Positions 1 through 14,849 of a DNA stretch of 64,000 nt are shown here, one piece after another. Source of the stretch: Macrobrachium rosenbergii (lineage: Eukaryota > Arthropoda > Malacostraca > Decapoda > Palaemonidae); contig NC_089783.1 of NCBI RefSeq assembly GCF_040412425.1, positions 35,879,125-35,943,124 of the forward strand, given 5' to 3'. Position 1 is the first letter of the stretch; every line of letters begins with the position of its first letter. The notes under the pieces were generated by a model. That model saw only the letters and a program-made list of their open reading frames with translations, was not told where the DNA came from and did not search any database. The position numbers and the translations under genes are program-made.

Positions 1-68
<68 letters not shown>

Positions 69-89
69 TTACTGAGGGACAGGAAGGGC

Positions 90-183
<94 letters not shown>

Positions 184-227
184 AGTGTGTGTATATGTGT
201 ATATATATATATGTGTGTGTGTGTGTG
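1..227. repeat. (AT)n arrays with a GT tail
   Basis: Two AT dinucleotide runs are separated by about 30 bp of unique DNA and followed by a mixed AT/GT run. The first run starts at the window edge, so its true length is unknown. Confidence 0.98.
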
Positions 228-606
228 TATTTTTACCCTTCCTACCCCCCAATAAGATTAATAAAGCAAAAGTACTGAAACTATCAATCATCCATAGCTG
301 TAAAAGTAAAAAAAAAATTCCCAAGTTGATTATAGGCTACCAATCTAATCGATGAACACCATTTGCTATTTTTACACTCGAGTCAACTTTAATGCATCGC
401 TTTGCAAGTCTATCATTCCCGAAATTATAGCTGGAATAATATTAGGGAGGTCTGTCATCAGGGAATCTTCAGTGAGATTTGGAATGTTATCTCGTAAACT
501 GCGAGATTCTTGGAATGCATTTTCTCCTCAGAGAATTTATTGTTAAAGTTTCAAAAATTGTCATTTAGGATTTGTTCATTCTTCTCGTTTCATTTTACAT
601 ACATAC
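228..606. other. unique AT-rich stretch, no gene seen
   Basis: Non-repetitive AT-rich sequence. A 64-codon open frame at 352-546 has no recognisable domain and no flanking splice or start context that I trust. Confidence 0.6.
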
Positions 607-688
<82 letters not shown>

Positions 689-734
689 ATATATAACATA
701 TATATAATAATATATACATGCATATATATGGATA

Positions 735-794
<60 letters not shown>

Positions 795-805
795 CATATA
801 TAATT

Positions 806-878
<73 letters not shown>
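607..878. repeat. (AT)n array with short interruptions
   Basis: Three long AT runs are broken by short AT-rich segments. Open frames here read as alternating Tyr-Ile on both strands and are not genes. Confidence 0.98.
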
Positions 879-881
<3 letters not shown>

Positions 882-959
882 ACAATATGCAACACAATAT
901 TTTGTTCATTATATTTTAAGTAGGGAGTCAATGACCATCATTACAAAACATTCAGACAC

Positions 960-1040
960 ACTTACACAAACACACACTCACATACACATACACGCACACA
1001 AACACACACTCACAGACACATACACACACACACACACACC
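960..1040. repeat. (CA)n imperfect microsatellite
   Basis: Imperfect CA repeat. The open frame through it reads as Thr-His and continues into unique sequence without a recognisable domain. Confidence 0.9.
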
Positions 1041-1950
1041 AATGCACACAGAAACTACTGACTCAGCACTGTCATCCACACGGCAAATGTACGGTAAAAT
1101 GAAAAACTACCCATCTGAATTCACCTTTTGCCAGTATTTCACTTTACTTCGCGCTGATAAACTGCGAAAGTTTAATACGTGTTGCCGCAATAACACACAA
1201 TTTAGCATCGCTGACACCAGAGACAGATAAAAATTTCTCGAATATAAATAATGAAACAGCGCCAGACATTAATTGTGCCATAACTTTAAACAGAATTATT
1301 ATCACGCAATATATGAAATTTATGAAAACGACCCTGGCGGAGTTGCTGGCTACGTTACCTGAAAGTTAGTCTCTTAGTTAGGTACGTTTTTCGATTAATT
1401 ATATCTTTCTATTAACTATTCACTGTAGACTATAAGGGTATAATTTTCATGAACCCTAATCAATGTGAATGTATATTTACTTCCGGGTAGAAATTATACC
1501 ACAAACTGTAAAATATACACTGCTTTCAGTAATATAATATATTATCACGTGTACTTGGAAAATATAACGATAACAATAATTGTCAAGAAAAATCGCTAAA
1601 AATTATTTTTTTATGAAATCTAATGCATTTGTGTAAACTAGTGTTTAGGTCTACTAGAATTCACTTTTAGAACGAGTATGTTTTTAAAAACGATTTTTTG
1701 AATAATTATAAAATTCCCTTTCATTAAGTACTTCAAAATTCTATTATACCTTAGAACTCATGACAAACTCTATGCAGCTTCTCCTAGTTCTTGCAATAAT
1801 GGCTTTCCCTTCTGAAATATGAATTTTCATAAATGCTTAAATAAATATAAAATATAAACTGAATGACATACGTTTATGATGACAGTAATCTAATGATAAT
1901 AAACACTATGAATCTAATTACTCGTGCAGGACTCACCTACTACAAAATTA
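1041..1950. other. unique AT-rich stretch, no gene seen
   Basis: AT-rich sequence without long open frames, repeats or recognisable RNA genes. It may be intronic or intergenic. Confidence 0.6.
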
Positions 1951-1951
1951 A

Positions 1952-2043
1952 TTCTAGTATCCTGTAACACAATCCAGTAATCCCATGAGTCCTATTATTA
2001 TTTCTAGTATCCTGTAACACAATCCAGTAATCCCATGAGTCCT
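1952..2043 (+). repeat. 50-bp direct duplication
   Basis: A 42-bp segment beginning TTCTAGTATCCTG at 1952 recurs without change at 2002. The intervening 8 bp differ. The identity suggests a recent local duplication. Confidence 0.95.
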
Positions 2044-2149
2044 GTTATTGAATAAAAGGGATAAAAAGAGGAATTAGACTCTCCAGGGTAACAAGAATTT
2101 GTCCAAAAATTACTGCAATGATTTACACCACCAGTAAATTGAATTAAAT

Positions 2150-2392
2150 CGAATATAGAATTTAGGCCAAAGGCCAAGCACTGGGGCCTATGAGGTCATT
2201 CAGCGCTGAAACGGAATTCGAGAGTAAAATGTTTGGAAGGTGTAACAGGAGGGAAACCTCGCAGTTGCACTATGAATCAATTGTTAGGGGAGGGTGGAAA
2301 GTAAGATGGAAGACTGAGAATATGAAAGGAGGTACAGTAAAAGGAACGAAAGGGGTTGCCTACAGTGCACCTCAAACTGACCCCCTACGGGG
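2150..2392 (+). mobile_element. dispersed repeat family A, copy 1 (internally deleted)
   Basis: Starts with the family's typical TATAGAATTTAGGCC, followed by the block containing TTCAGCGCTGAAA, and ends at the CCCCCTACGGGG terminus. The section before the terminal GTGCACT block is shortened relative to full copies such as 14850-15154. Family A has no open frame, poly-A tail or tRNA promoter that I can see, so its class is undetermined. Confidence 0.85.
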
Positions 2393-2869
2393 ACATCACC
2401 AGTAAAGACTGCCATGTAGTATGCAATAGAACGTGTCTGTTATCTTAACATTTTTTTTCTCTCTCTCATTTTTCGTTCTCGGCGGACCCATATCGTGTAC
2501 TGTTCATAGGTGTATTTCAAATTTAACTGAAATTTGATTTATTATTTATAATAATATGAATATTTAGGTAACTTCTATTAGCAAGAGTACTACCTACATC
2601 ACTACAAAACATTTTTGTTATAAACTTGATTATTACGTTAAAGGTGATCAAGCTACAAAAAAATGAAAGTACTTCTTTATCAACTTTTTTCTAATTTCTA
2701 TGTTTAATTAAAGTAAAAATCAACGAATCTATTTCATATGCTTCCTTTTTTTTCCCTTACTTTCGTTTTTAATTTAACAAAAAATCATAGTATATTCTAT
2801 TAAGCTTTGCTTTTTTTATCATTTTCATTTTTCTTTCGACTATCTAATTGCTTTATGTACCTAAATTAC
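2393..2869. other. unique AT-rich stretch, no gene seen
   Basis: AT-rich sequence with short T-rich runs. I see no supported feature. Confidence 0.55.
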
Positions 2870-4120
2870 TTTATTTCGGATTAATTATCAGATTAATAAT
2901 TGTACCTAAACTTTTTTTCATTTTAGCTATCATATTACTATTTTGGACCCAAAATATTGTTTTCAGATTAACATTCTTATCAATATTTTGTACCTAAAAT
3001 ACCTATTTTCAGGTTAACTATTTTATTCATAAATTATTTTAACTCAGGTTATCTATCTTATTACTATTTCGCACCAAGAATACTTGTTTTTAAGATTAAC
3101 TTCCATATTATTATTTTGTACCTAAAATACCTTTATCAGATTAACTATCTTACGACTATTCTATACCTAAAATACTTTTTCAGATTAAATCTAATTACTA
3201 TTTTGCACCTAAAATCAATACTTTCTAGATTAACTATCATACAACTATTTTGTACCTTTAAAATATTTTTTTCTAAGAATAACTGTCTTCTACTATTTTG
3301 TACCTAAAATCCTTTTTATCAGATTAACTATCTTATTAATATTTTGTATTTAAAATAACTTTTTTTTCAGAATAATGTTATTACTATTCTGCACTTAATT
3401 TTGTTTTCATTTTATCTTAATACTATTTTGTACCAAACACATTTTTTGAGATTATCTTAATACTATTTTGAACCAAAACTATTTTCCAGATTATACTATT
3501 TTGAACCAAAACTATTTTCCAGATTATCTTAATACCATTTTGTGCCTAAAACTTTTTTCAGATTAACTATCTTTTATTAGCATTTTGTATCTATAATAAC
3601 TTTTTTTCAGAATAACTATCTTATTACTATTTTGTACCTAAATTTTTTTTGCAGATTACCTTATTACTATTTTGCACCTAAAACTTTTTTTCAGATTATC
3701 TTAATACTATTTTGAACCAAATTTTTGTTCAGATTATCTTAATACTATTTTTACCTAAAACTTTTTTCAGATTAAGTATCTAATTAGCATTTTGTAAAAT
3801 AACTTTTTTTCATAATAACTATCATTTTAGTATTTTGCACCTAAATCTTTTTTCAGATTATCTTATTACTATTTTGTATCTAAAATTTTTTTCAGATTAT
3901 CTTAATACTATTTTGAACCCATTTATTTTTCAGATTATCTTAATACTATTTTGCACCTAAAACTTTGTTCAGATATCTTAATGCTATTTTGTACCTAAAA
4001 CCTTTTTCCATATCTAACATCATTTTGAACCTATTACTTTTTTCTGATTATCTTAATGCTATTTTGTACCCAAAACCTTTTTCAGATATCTTAAAACTAT
4101 TTCGTACCTAAAATACATTA
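2870..4120 (+). repeat. degenerate ~40-bp minisatellite, about 30 units
   Basis: The unit alternates three short blocks: CAGATTAACTATCTTA, then TTACTATTTTGTACC, then TAAAAC with a T-run. Spacing varies from about 33 to 45 bp and many units have point changes or small deletions, so the array is old. A short open frame at 3116-3307 is simply a translation of the units. Confidence 0.9.
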
Positions 4121-4132
4121 TTTTTCAAAAGC

Positions 4133-4459
4133 ATGGACGCAAAGCTCCATCGTCCCTCAACTTACAAACTTGAAATGTTTTCGGAAGAGCTTCTCCGCTG
4201 TCTCGTACATCATGCAAAATACCAAAAAAATGGGAGCAGGACAACTGAAACTGCTGTAACGTTAAGAAAAGTCAAGTGCGACAAAAGAAGAGAAACTTTC
4301 TGTCTAAAATTCCAGAAATGTGATGGAGAAGTTTTAATGGATTCCACTGCCAGGTTGGTGGCGGGTAAAAAAAGTATTCTGAAGCCCTATCCTCTTTCCT
4401 TGCCAGAGACTATCACGAGCCTTTATTGTTGTAATCATAATTTTTATACGCTGACATAG
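4133..4459 (+). other. 108-codon open frame of unknown meaning
   Basis: The frame begins with ATG at 4133, just after the minisatellite, and ends before the tetranucleotide array. Its translation is unusually mixed and charged for this window (rich in Lys, Arg, Cys and Glu) and is not built from a visible repeat. I recognise no domain and see no convincing splice sites. It could be a chance frame or a remnant of a coding exon. Confidence 0.2.
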
Positions 4460-4468
4460 ACACAGGCA

Positions 4469-4552
4469 TGAATGTATGTATGTATGTATGTATGTATGTA
4501 TGTATGTATGTATGTATGTATGTATGTATGTATGTATGTATGTATGTATGTA
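4469..4552. repeat. (ATGT)n tetranucleotide array
   Basis: About 20 near-perfect ATGT units. Confidence 0.98.
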
Positions 4553-4554
4553 TA

Positions 4555-4692
4555 TAAAGATAAAATCCACGGAAGAAAGGAAAACAATGGAGTGCTTCAA
4601 GGCCTTTCGATTTCTTGTCCTTTACTAAGTAAAATACAAGAAGCCGAAAGGCCTCGCAGTACTCCATTGTTTCCCTTTCCTTCGTGGAATGA
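4555..4692. repeat. foldback element P, copy 1
   Basis: Two arms of about 60 bp (4567-4627 and 4628-4687) are inverted complements with few mismatches and almost no loop. Each arm contains AACAATGGAGT, GGCCTTTCG and CTTGTCCTTTACT-type blocks. The same foldback recurs at 40683-40833, so this is a dispersed family. It lies between an ATGT array and a minisatellite. Confidence 0.9.
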
Positions 4693-4699
4693 AAATTGT

Positions 4700-5745
4700 A
4701 GAAACATGCAAGGAAAATTACTCAAAAGAGCAAGGAAAATTGCAGAAAGGTGCAAGGAAAATTTCAGAATAATGCAAGGAAAATTGCTGAAAGGTGCAAG
4801 GAAAATTGCAAATAGGTGTAAGGAAAACTGCAGAAAGGTGCAAGGAAAATTGGTGAAAGGTGCAAGGAAAATTGCAAAGAGGTACAAGGAAAACTGCAGA
4901 AAGGAGAAGAAAAATTGCTGAAAGGTGCAAGGAAAATTACTGAAAGGTACAAAGAAAATTGCAGAAAGCTACAAGGAAATTTGCAGAAAGGTGCAAGGAA
5001 AAATGCTGAAAGGTGCAAAGAAAATGGCAGAAAGGTGCAAGGAAAACTGTAGAAAGGTGCAGGGAAAATTGCTGAAAGGTGCAAGGAAAATTGCAAAAGA
5101 TGCAAGGAAAATTGCAGAAAGATGCAAGGAAAATTGCAAAAAGGTGCAAGGAAAATTGGAGAAAATTGCAACGAAAATTGCTGAAAGGAGCAAGGAAAAT
5201 TGCTGAAAGGTGCAAGGAAAATTACCGAAAGGTGCAAAGAAAATTGCAGAAAGGTACAAGGAAAATAGCAAAAAGGTACAAGGAAAGTTGCAGAAAAGTA
5301 AAGAAAATTGCAGAAAGGTGCAAGGAAATTGCAGAAAGGCGCAAGGAAAATTGCAGAAAGGCGCAAGGAAAATTGCAGAAAGGCGCAAGGGAAATTGCAG
5401 AAAGGTGCAAGGAAATTTACAGAAAGGTACAAGGAAATTTACAGAAAGGTACAAGGAAAATTGCAGAAAGGTGCAAGGAAAATTGCAGAAAGGCGCAAGG
5501 AAAATTGCAGAAAGGTGCAAGGAAAATTGCAGAAAGGTGCAAGGAATTTTACAGAAAGGTACAAGGAAATTTACAGAAAGGTACAAGGAAAATTGCAGAA
5601 AGGTGCAAGAAAAATGACAAAAGGTACAAGGAAAATTGCAGAAAGCTGCAAGAAAAATTGCAAAAGGAAACAAGGAAAATTGCAGAACGGAACAAGGAAA
5701 ATTGCGGAAATGAACAAGGAAAATTGCACAAAGGTACAAAAGGAA
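4700..5745 (+). repeat. 22-bp minisatellite, about 45 units, open in several frames
   Basis: The unit is AGAAAGGTGCAAGGAAAATTGC, written here split as AGAAAGGTGCA + AGGAAAATTGC. Since 22 is not a multiple of 3, three units give a 22-residue repeat, Lys/Arg-rich on the plus strand and Phe/Leu/Cys-rich on the minus strand. Overlapping open frames of up to 260 codons occur on both strands only because the unit lacks stops. I see no start context, signal or codon bias that argues for a gene. Confidence 0.95.
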
Positions 5746-6199
5746 GATCAATGGCTATTCTTCCATCCCAAACTCACACAGCCAACGAGTCTTGACTCCG
5801 GAATCAGCGGTTTTTACGACAACTTCAAAAGACACAACATGGAACTGAGATTACAGACCCTGGGTAAATAGCCCCCTCGCGTGGCTGACGAGGTGGAAGG
5901 CCCAGGAGGAACGCAATATAAGAAAAACGTTTCTTTTTTTTCTTGGTTGGGGGAGGGGGTGTCTTGAAGCTGAGTGAAAGGCGTGATGTAGTAATGTGCT
6001 TTTCCTGGATTATAAGATAACAAGTTGGACTGCGTCATCGTGAAGAGTGACTGGTAAAGGTTGAATGTAACTGTTAATGATGCAGTCGATTACATTTTGA
6101 ATGTAACAGTTACTGACATAGCCTAGTCGACTTACTTTGCATTCAAACGTTTCACTTCTAATAAATATGATTTCCCCTCACTCAAAAAAAAGTAAAAAA
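5746..6199. other. unique stretch, no gene seen
   Basis: Sequence leading out of the minisatellite and up to the B element. No supported gene or RNA. Confidence 0.5.
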
Positions 6200-6598
6200 T
6201 GCTCCCAAGTTTCAACGGCGCAGTCGAGTTTTCTGTACAACCGCCACAGCGTATAATCAAGGCCACAGAAAATAGATCTATCTTTCAGTGGTTTCAGTAT
6301 AATGCTGTATGAGCCGTGCCCATGAAACTTTAACCACGGCCCGGTGGTGGCATATCCTATATCATTACCAGAAGCACGATTATGGCTAACTTTAACCTTA
6401 AACAAAATAAAACTACTGAGGCTAGAATGCTGCAATTTGGTTCTTGGTGAATGGGGGGTGGATGATAAGCATACCAATTTGCAGCCCTCTAACCTCAGTA
6501 GTTTTTAAGATTTGAGGGCGGACAGAAAATTGCGGACAGAATAAAGTGCGGACGGACAGACAAAGCTGGCACAATAGTTTTCTTTCACAGAAACCTAA
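6200..6598 (+). mobile_element. multi-hairpin family B, copy 1
   Basis: Near full length. The 5' hairpin is eroded. The ATAGATCTATC hairpin, the ~100-bp central palindrome (left arm around ACTACTGAGGCTAGA, right arm around TCTAACCTCAGTAGT) and the 3' block GGCACAATAGTTTTC are present. The 3' terminal stem is imperfect (AGTTTTCT against AGAAACCT). Confidence 0.85.
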
Positions 6599-6753
6599 AA
6601 ATGAGAGTCAGTAATTCCTTCAAACCTTTTCCTTCCCATATGAATTTATCCGAGAGACGTCAGTATGACAGAACTCCACTAGTGAATGACGAAATATCCT
6701 TATAGATGTAATTCTCTCTCTAAAGTCATGTGACTTATGCAAAACAGAAATGG

Positions 6754-6779
6754 CAAAAAAAAAAAAAAAAAAAAAAAAA
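6754..6779. repeat. poly-A tract
   Basis: A run of about 25 A residues. No recognisable retroposed body directly precedes it. Confidence 0.9.
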
Positions 6780-6959
6780 GAGAAGCTTTGAATGTCACCT
6801 TAATCTTGTTAGACCGGAAAACTCTGCCTGTTCTCAGATACTGATTTCTGTTTTGCTTGTTTTACCGTAATTTATCGTAACTTTTCCCATTCCCCTCCAG
6901 CGGCGAAGATGTGTTAGTTATTTATCATATTTAAATGTTAAAATAAAACAACTTCAGAC

Positions 6960-7165
6960 CTAGCCTACCTACAAAAAATAAATCTTTGTAATGTTAGGAA
7001 ATATAAGTACTGTACATGTAACATACATTTTTTAACAAAAATTAAATAACTCTTTGAAATATTAGGAAATATAAATACTTATGATATAATTTTTGAACAA
7101 AAATTATATAAATCTGTAATATTAGGGAATATAAGTATTTATGATATACATTTTTGAACAAAATT
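6960..7165 (+). repeat. ~67-bp tandem repeat, three units
   Basis: Units share the blocks ATATTAGGAAATATAAGTA, ATGATATACATTTTT and GAACAAAAATTA. A single related unit appears again near 7950-8000, after the long CA/AT arrays, suggesting that those arrays grew inside this repeat. Confidence 0.75.
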
Positions 7166-7203
7166 AATTTAAGACTTGGCCTACAAAATGAAGGTACATG
7201 AAA

Positions 7204-8800
<1,597 letters not shown>

Positions 8801-8801
8801 C

Positions 8802-8802
<1 letters not shown>

Positions 8803-8893
<91 letters not shown>

Positions 8894-9085
8894 GGTAAAA
8901 ATACTGGCTTCAGAAATTCTGACTCTTGTCAGTCTATCTATCTATCTATCAGTCTATCTATCTATCTATATATATACATGTGTGTTAATAATAATAATAA
9001 GGTAAAAATACTGGCTTTAGAAATTCTGACTCTTGTCAGTATATCTATCTATCTATCTATCTCCCTATCTATCTATCTATATATA
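8803..9085 (+). repeat. duplicated (AAT)n-spacer-(CTAT)n unit
   Basis: Two units each contain AATAATAAGGTAAAAATACT, a GGCTT(C/T)AGAAATTCTGACTC block, then CTAT tetranucleotides and a short AT tract. In the first unit the AAT run is about 90 bp; in the second it is about 15 bp. The microsatellites were therefore duplicated with their spacer and then diverged in length. Confidence 0.9.
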
Positions 9086-9137
9086 TACATATGTGTGTGT
9101 AATTAAAATAGCCACAATGCCCTCTTTACTTCTCGAC

Positions 9138-9148
9138 CAGTAGATTCA

Positions 9149-9202
<54 letters not shown>

Positions 9203-9547
9203 CACACACACACACACATATATAAATACATATATATGTATACATATACTCTCTCTCTCTCTCTATCTCTCTCTGGGAATATCAAGTAAGCCGTTAGCTT
9301 GAGAAGTGACTTCAACTTCTCTTTACCTAGTAAGCATCTTACATACTTTGAAATTCTCTCTCTCTCTCCTAGAATATGAATTAAGCCATTAGATACAGGA
9401 ATGACAACTTATTATTACCTAGTAAGCATCTTTCATACTTTTAAATCTCTCTCTCTCTCTCTCTCTCTCAGGGAATATCAAGTAAGGATTTAGCTTGAGA
9501 AGTGACTTCAACTTCTCTTTGCCTGGTAAGCATCTTTCATACTTTTA

Positions 9548-9627
<80 letters not shown>

Positions 9628-9720
9628 GAATATCAAGTAAGGATTTAGCTTGAGGAGTGATTTAAACTCATCATTGCCAAGTAAACATCTTTCATCTTCT
9701 CTCTCTCTCTCTTCTCCAAT
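9138..9720 (+). repeat. composite CT higher-order repeat, four spacer units
   Basis: After a CA/AT tract, CT runs alternate with a ~75-90 bp spacer carrying GGGAATATCAAGTAAG, TTAGCTTGAGAAGTGA and AGTAAGCATCTTTCATAC. Spacers begin near 9276, 9370, 9471 and 9627. The third CT run (about 9550-9625) is much longer than the others. Confidence 0.9.
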
Positions 9721-9959
9721 CAGGTAAAGATGCTCCCAATTACCATTCCGATTCAGTTACCGTAAAATTGGTAGACATATCTGCAAAGTGAATTGGCTCG
9801 CCCTACCTATAAGAAAAGTTTCTATCCCACCTTTCTGAATAAGTAATGCTTCGCCAAGTAGACCTCTCTATAAAGATGGAGAATGTGAGATAATATTTCT
9901 CGGAAAAGTAATCTCACTTCACCATAGAGTTACTTTATTTGCCCTATGTATTTTTTTTA

Positions 9960-10088
9960 AATATCTTGATCAAAAAATTTTTTTACCTCTCATTTTTATC
10001 AAAAGGGGTTTGTATTTGATAAACTGAGAGAGAGAGATTACAAAAATATTTTTACCTTCGATGTTTACCAAAAATTGCCATTTGATAA

Positions 10089-10157
<69 letters not shown>

Positions 10158-10209
10158 TTACAAAAAGTGTTTTCACCTTCGATGTTTAACAAAAAGTTGC
10201 CATTTGATA

Positions 10210-10291
<82 letters not shown>

Positions 10292-10339
10292 AAAAAATGT
10301 TTTCACCTTCGATGTTTTTCAAAAAGTTGCCATTTGATA

Positions 10340-10420
<81 letters not shown>
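9960..10420 (+). repeat. composite GA higher-order repeat, four spacer units
   Basis: GA runs alternate with a ~50-bp spacer containing TTTTCACCTTCGATGTTT, CAAAAAGTTGCCATTTGATA and a TATGAGAGAG junction. Spacers are near 9975, 10040, 10160 and 10290; GA runs reach about 75 bp. Confidence 0.92.
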
Positions 10421-11793
<1,373 letters not shown>

Positions 11794-12084
11794 TATTATG
11801 TTATACAGTATAGGGGCAGGTTTCGTTGATATTGAGTACAGTGTCATTCATAATAAAGCATATATCAGGAGAGAAAACCAAGATGAAATAAAAACTAAAT
11901 GGCAAAAACAGTGAAATTCCATTTTTGTTGTAAGTGTAACTAACTCTGATAAAACTATGTAACATGAATGATAGATTGGATGAATAAAAACAAAGTATTA
12001 TCATACGTCTCTGAAGTTTGTATTGCACTGTAGGAAGCAATACTTCAAAATCCAACGCTTACTTGAAAGGAATGAAATGGAATT

Positions 12085-12388
12085 TTCAAAATTAAGGCCA
12101 AAGGCCAAGTACTAGGACCTATGGGGTCCTTCAGCGCTGAAAGGGAAATTGAGAGTAAAAGGTTTTAAAGGTTTAACAGGAAAACCTGGCAGTTACACTA
12201 ATAAAACAATATATATTATTGTTAGGAGAGGGTAGAGAGTAAAATGGAGGAACGAAAGTCTGAACGGAGCTACAGCAAAAGGAATGAAAGGGGCAGCAGC
12301 TAGGGGCCGAAGGGAGGCTGCAAAGAATCTAAGCAATGCCTGCAGTGCACTGTCAAAGGAGCACTGACGGCACTAACCCCCTACGGGG
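12085..12388 (+). mobile_element. dispersed repeat family A, copy 2
   Basis: Full length with diverged 5' end. It carries the AGCGCTGAAAGG block, GGGCCGAAGGGAGGCTGCAA and the terminus CCCCCTACGGGG. A short insertion containing ATATATTATT lies in the middle. Confidence 0.85.
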
Positions 12389-12525
12389 AACGCTTGTTTG
12401 AACCCCTCAGAAACTGAACATCAAAGTGAACATAAGCTTGAGGAAGAAATGCAGAGAATATGGTTCACTTATGCAAGTTCAAATCATTAAAAACATTCCC
12501 CCGTCTTGGGATGCAGACAAAAGCA

Positions 12526-12800
12526 CAGATACTAAAATAGGGTGAGGTTATGATAAAGGATACAAAGCAATGAGAGTGGGAAGGGGTTGACAAAGAGAAT
12601 CCTGAAAAAAAAAATCACCAATAATTAGGAGACTCTGATCAAAGGCCCCGTGACCACTGGAAAGGGAGGATTATCAGATTATAGGTACGCGGAATAGATT
12701 GCCACTGGGCAATCTCTTATTAGATTGTACAAAGTTATGATTAGTTCTGCGTGCTTTTCGCTTCGCTGCCGGGCTCTCTATTGGCCATTTCGTTTCTGGG
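12526..12800 (+). repeat. dispersed repeat H, copy 1
   Basis: Shares an ordered series of blocks with 28745-29015, including GGAATAGATTGCCACT, GTTATGATTAGTTCTGC and CTCTCTATTGGCCATTTCG. The two copies differ throughout, so the family is old. No domain or promoter is visible. Confidence 0.8.
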
Positions 12801-12965
12801 ATTGGCCATAGAGCAGAGAGTCCCATCGAGGAACATAAGGAAACCTCAGATTCGCAATCCTTTTGAAATAAAAGAGAAATAATATTTCTTTCGATTAGAT
12901 GCATTGTTCCTCTATTTGATTCTTCATCTTTTTATATGTATTATTTGTATATTATACATATATGT

Positions 12966-12969
12966 GTAT

Positions 12970-13056
<87 letters not shown>
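12966..13056. repeat. (CA)n followed by (AT)n
   Basis: About 20 bp of CA then about 68 bp of AT. Confidence 0.98.
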
Positions 13057-13063
<7 letters not shown>

Positions 13064-13139
13064 CATATCTGTGTGCACGCGCCTGTATACGCACGCGCGC
13101 ACACACACATATATACTGTATATGCATATAAATAATGTA

Positions 13140-13660
13140 TATATACTCTAATACCCCTGAAAGTTCATTAATCACCTATAATTATGCCTAACCGGAACTA
13201 ACCCCTTAAGTTGATTATTGAAAATATATGAAAAAATATATATAGCATGTCACAACGGACAATGTCTGCATTTGATATTTGTCGAAAAGAGTAATGTACA
13301 AATACAATTAGAATATATCCAAGCGCTTTGTGTTTGACAGGAATGATATACGCACTAAAAAAAATACTTCGCGGCTAGAGCAGAACCACTTTTATTAACG
13401 GAAAATCAATATGATTACTTATAACCTGCAATGAACCGATTTGCTGTTTGAGTGAAACCCTGGCATGATTCAGTCGCAATATCTCAGTGCCTGAATATAC
13501 CCTATAACATAGTACAATCATCTTTTTAAACTTAATATGTAAAATGTATTCATCCCTCTGATAATGAAATGGCGTTAATTTCATTGGTTTATGAAAATAA
13601 CAAGAAAAATACAATGAATATAATACAAATATATGTAGAATATCAGAAAATAAGGTGACC
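13140..13660. other. unique stretch, no gene recognised
   Basis: A 95-codon minus-strand frame (13375-13662) reads as a mixed protein but matches no family I know and ends at a GA array. I would not call it a gene. Confidence 0.4.
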
Positions 13661-13661
13661 A

Positions 13662-13663
<2 letters not shown>

Positions 13664-13728
<65 letters not shown>

Positions 13729-13756
13729 GATACCTAAATGAATTTAACAGTTAAGC

Positions 13757-13810
<54 letters not shown>
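13664..13810 (+). repeat. two GA arrays with a shared spacer
   Basis: Each GA run is followed by a related spacer (GATACCTAAATGAATTT and GATATCTAAATGAATTT), a two-unit example of the composite GA pattern. Confidence 0.9.
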
Positions 13811-13812
<2 letters not shown>

Positions 13813-13829
13813 CCGATATCTAAATGAAT

Positions 13830-14267
13830 TTCATACGTCACGCAGAAAACCTGAATTCACTAAATCAAAGGAACTTCGAACACCCTTGACATGCATAAAG
13901 AATTCAGGCACACTTCAAAAACACCTGTTTCCTCTCGTCTCTCTGCTATTTATTTACTCACATTGAGTTTCCCCTTTACAAATGTTCGTTTTTCTTTGTT
14001 TTATTTTCCACTTTATATATAATTTTCTGATCCAGGTTCGTTTCTTCTTCTTAAAAAGTAACATATTTACGAACATTCCTCCTGTTCTCCTGTTTTATTT
14101 CCCCTTCTGAATTACCTCCTACTTCCTTTCACCTGACCTCCCCTTCTGAAGCATTTTGTTTCCTGTCAACGAGAGAGGATGAAAATATAAGGCATGGAAA
14201 AGTATTTAACTACTTCAAGTAAAGCAACCTTTGGCTGTTTTTTTTAACAGAATTCTATTTCCTTTCC
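13830..14267. other. unique stretch, no gene seen
   Basis: T-rich sequence without open frames of interest. Confidence 0.5.
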
Positions 14268-14268
14268 C

Positions 14269-14328
<60 letters not shown>
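14268..14328. repeat. (CT)n array
   Basis: About 60 bp of CT, followed by two imperfect copies of a ~75-bp unit with TTAATGCCTACAATC near 14340-14470. Confidence 0.95.
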
Positions 14329-14331
<3 letters not shown>

Positions 14332-14485
14332 AACATACGTAAAAAGGATACTGTATTTTATATCAGAGGTTAACAATGACTTAATGCCTACAATCTTATT
14401 ACAGCTATAGAAGGTCATTTTAAGGCAGACATTAACAATGGATTAATGCCTACAATCGTATTACAGTTATGGTACGTTGCATTGT

Positions 14486-14820
14486 ACCCAAGGATTTGGA
14501 TCTAGAAGAAACAGCAAAATTATTAGAGATATAAGTCTAGGGAGGAACATGCAACCAAATTTCATGGACCCAACGGGACCACCTGTTACCACTTCATAAA
14601 TTCCCACGTTGCCCCAAATCTTGTTTTTATGTGTCCTTTATTCTCAGCAAGGTCCTTCCATACTATATAGCCACACTCCACAGCAGTACTTTGTCCTTCC
14701 TAAATTCTAAGGAACATTTTATGTATATTATTTTTTTTGGAGGGGGGCGGAGTCTTGGTGCAGTTTTAAATTAATGAAATGAAATGAAAATTCAGGAAAT
14801 AAATATCATATACGTGAATT
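14486..14820 (+). repeat. dispersed repeat F, copy 1
   Basis: Shares ordered blocks with 31834-32170: ACCACCTGTTAC, CCTTTATTCTC, AAGGTCCTTCC or AAGTTCCTCTCC, and a final GAAATGAAAATTC or GCATGAAATTTC block. Both copies follow a CT array and are followed downstream by repeat G, suggesting parts of one older and larger element. Confidence 0.7.
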
Positions 14821-14849
14821 AGCGAAATATATGAATGGAATATAGAACT

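Noticed and set aside
4764..5751. Long minus-strand frames with Phe/Leu/Cys repeats resembling a secreted repeat protein
   Set aside because: They follow from a 22-bp unit lacking stops, and overlapping frames exist on both strands; no start, signal peptide or splice context was seen.
13375..13662. 95-codon minus-strand frame as a gene
   Set aside because: No recognisable domain, no splice or promoter context, and it stops at a GA array; its length is plausible by chance.
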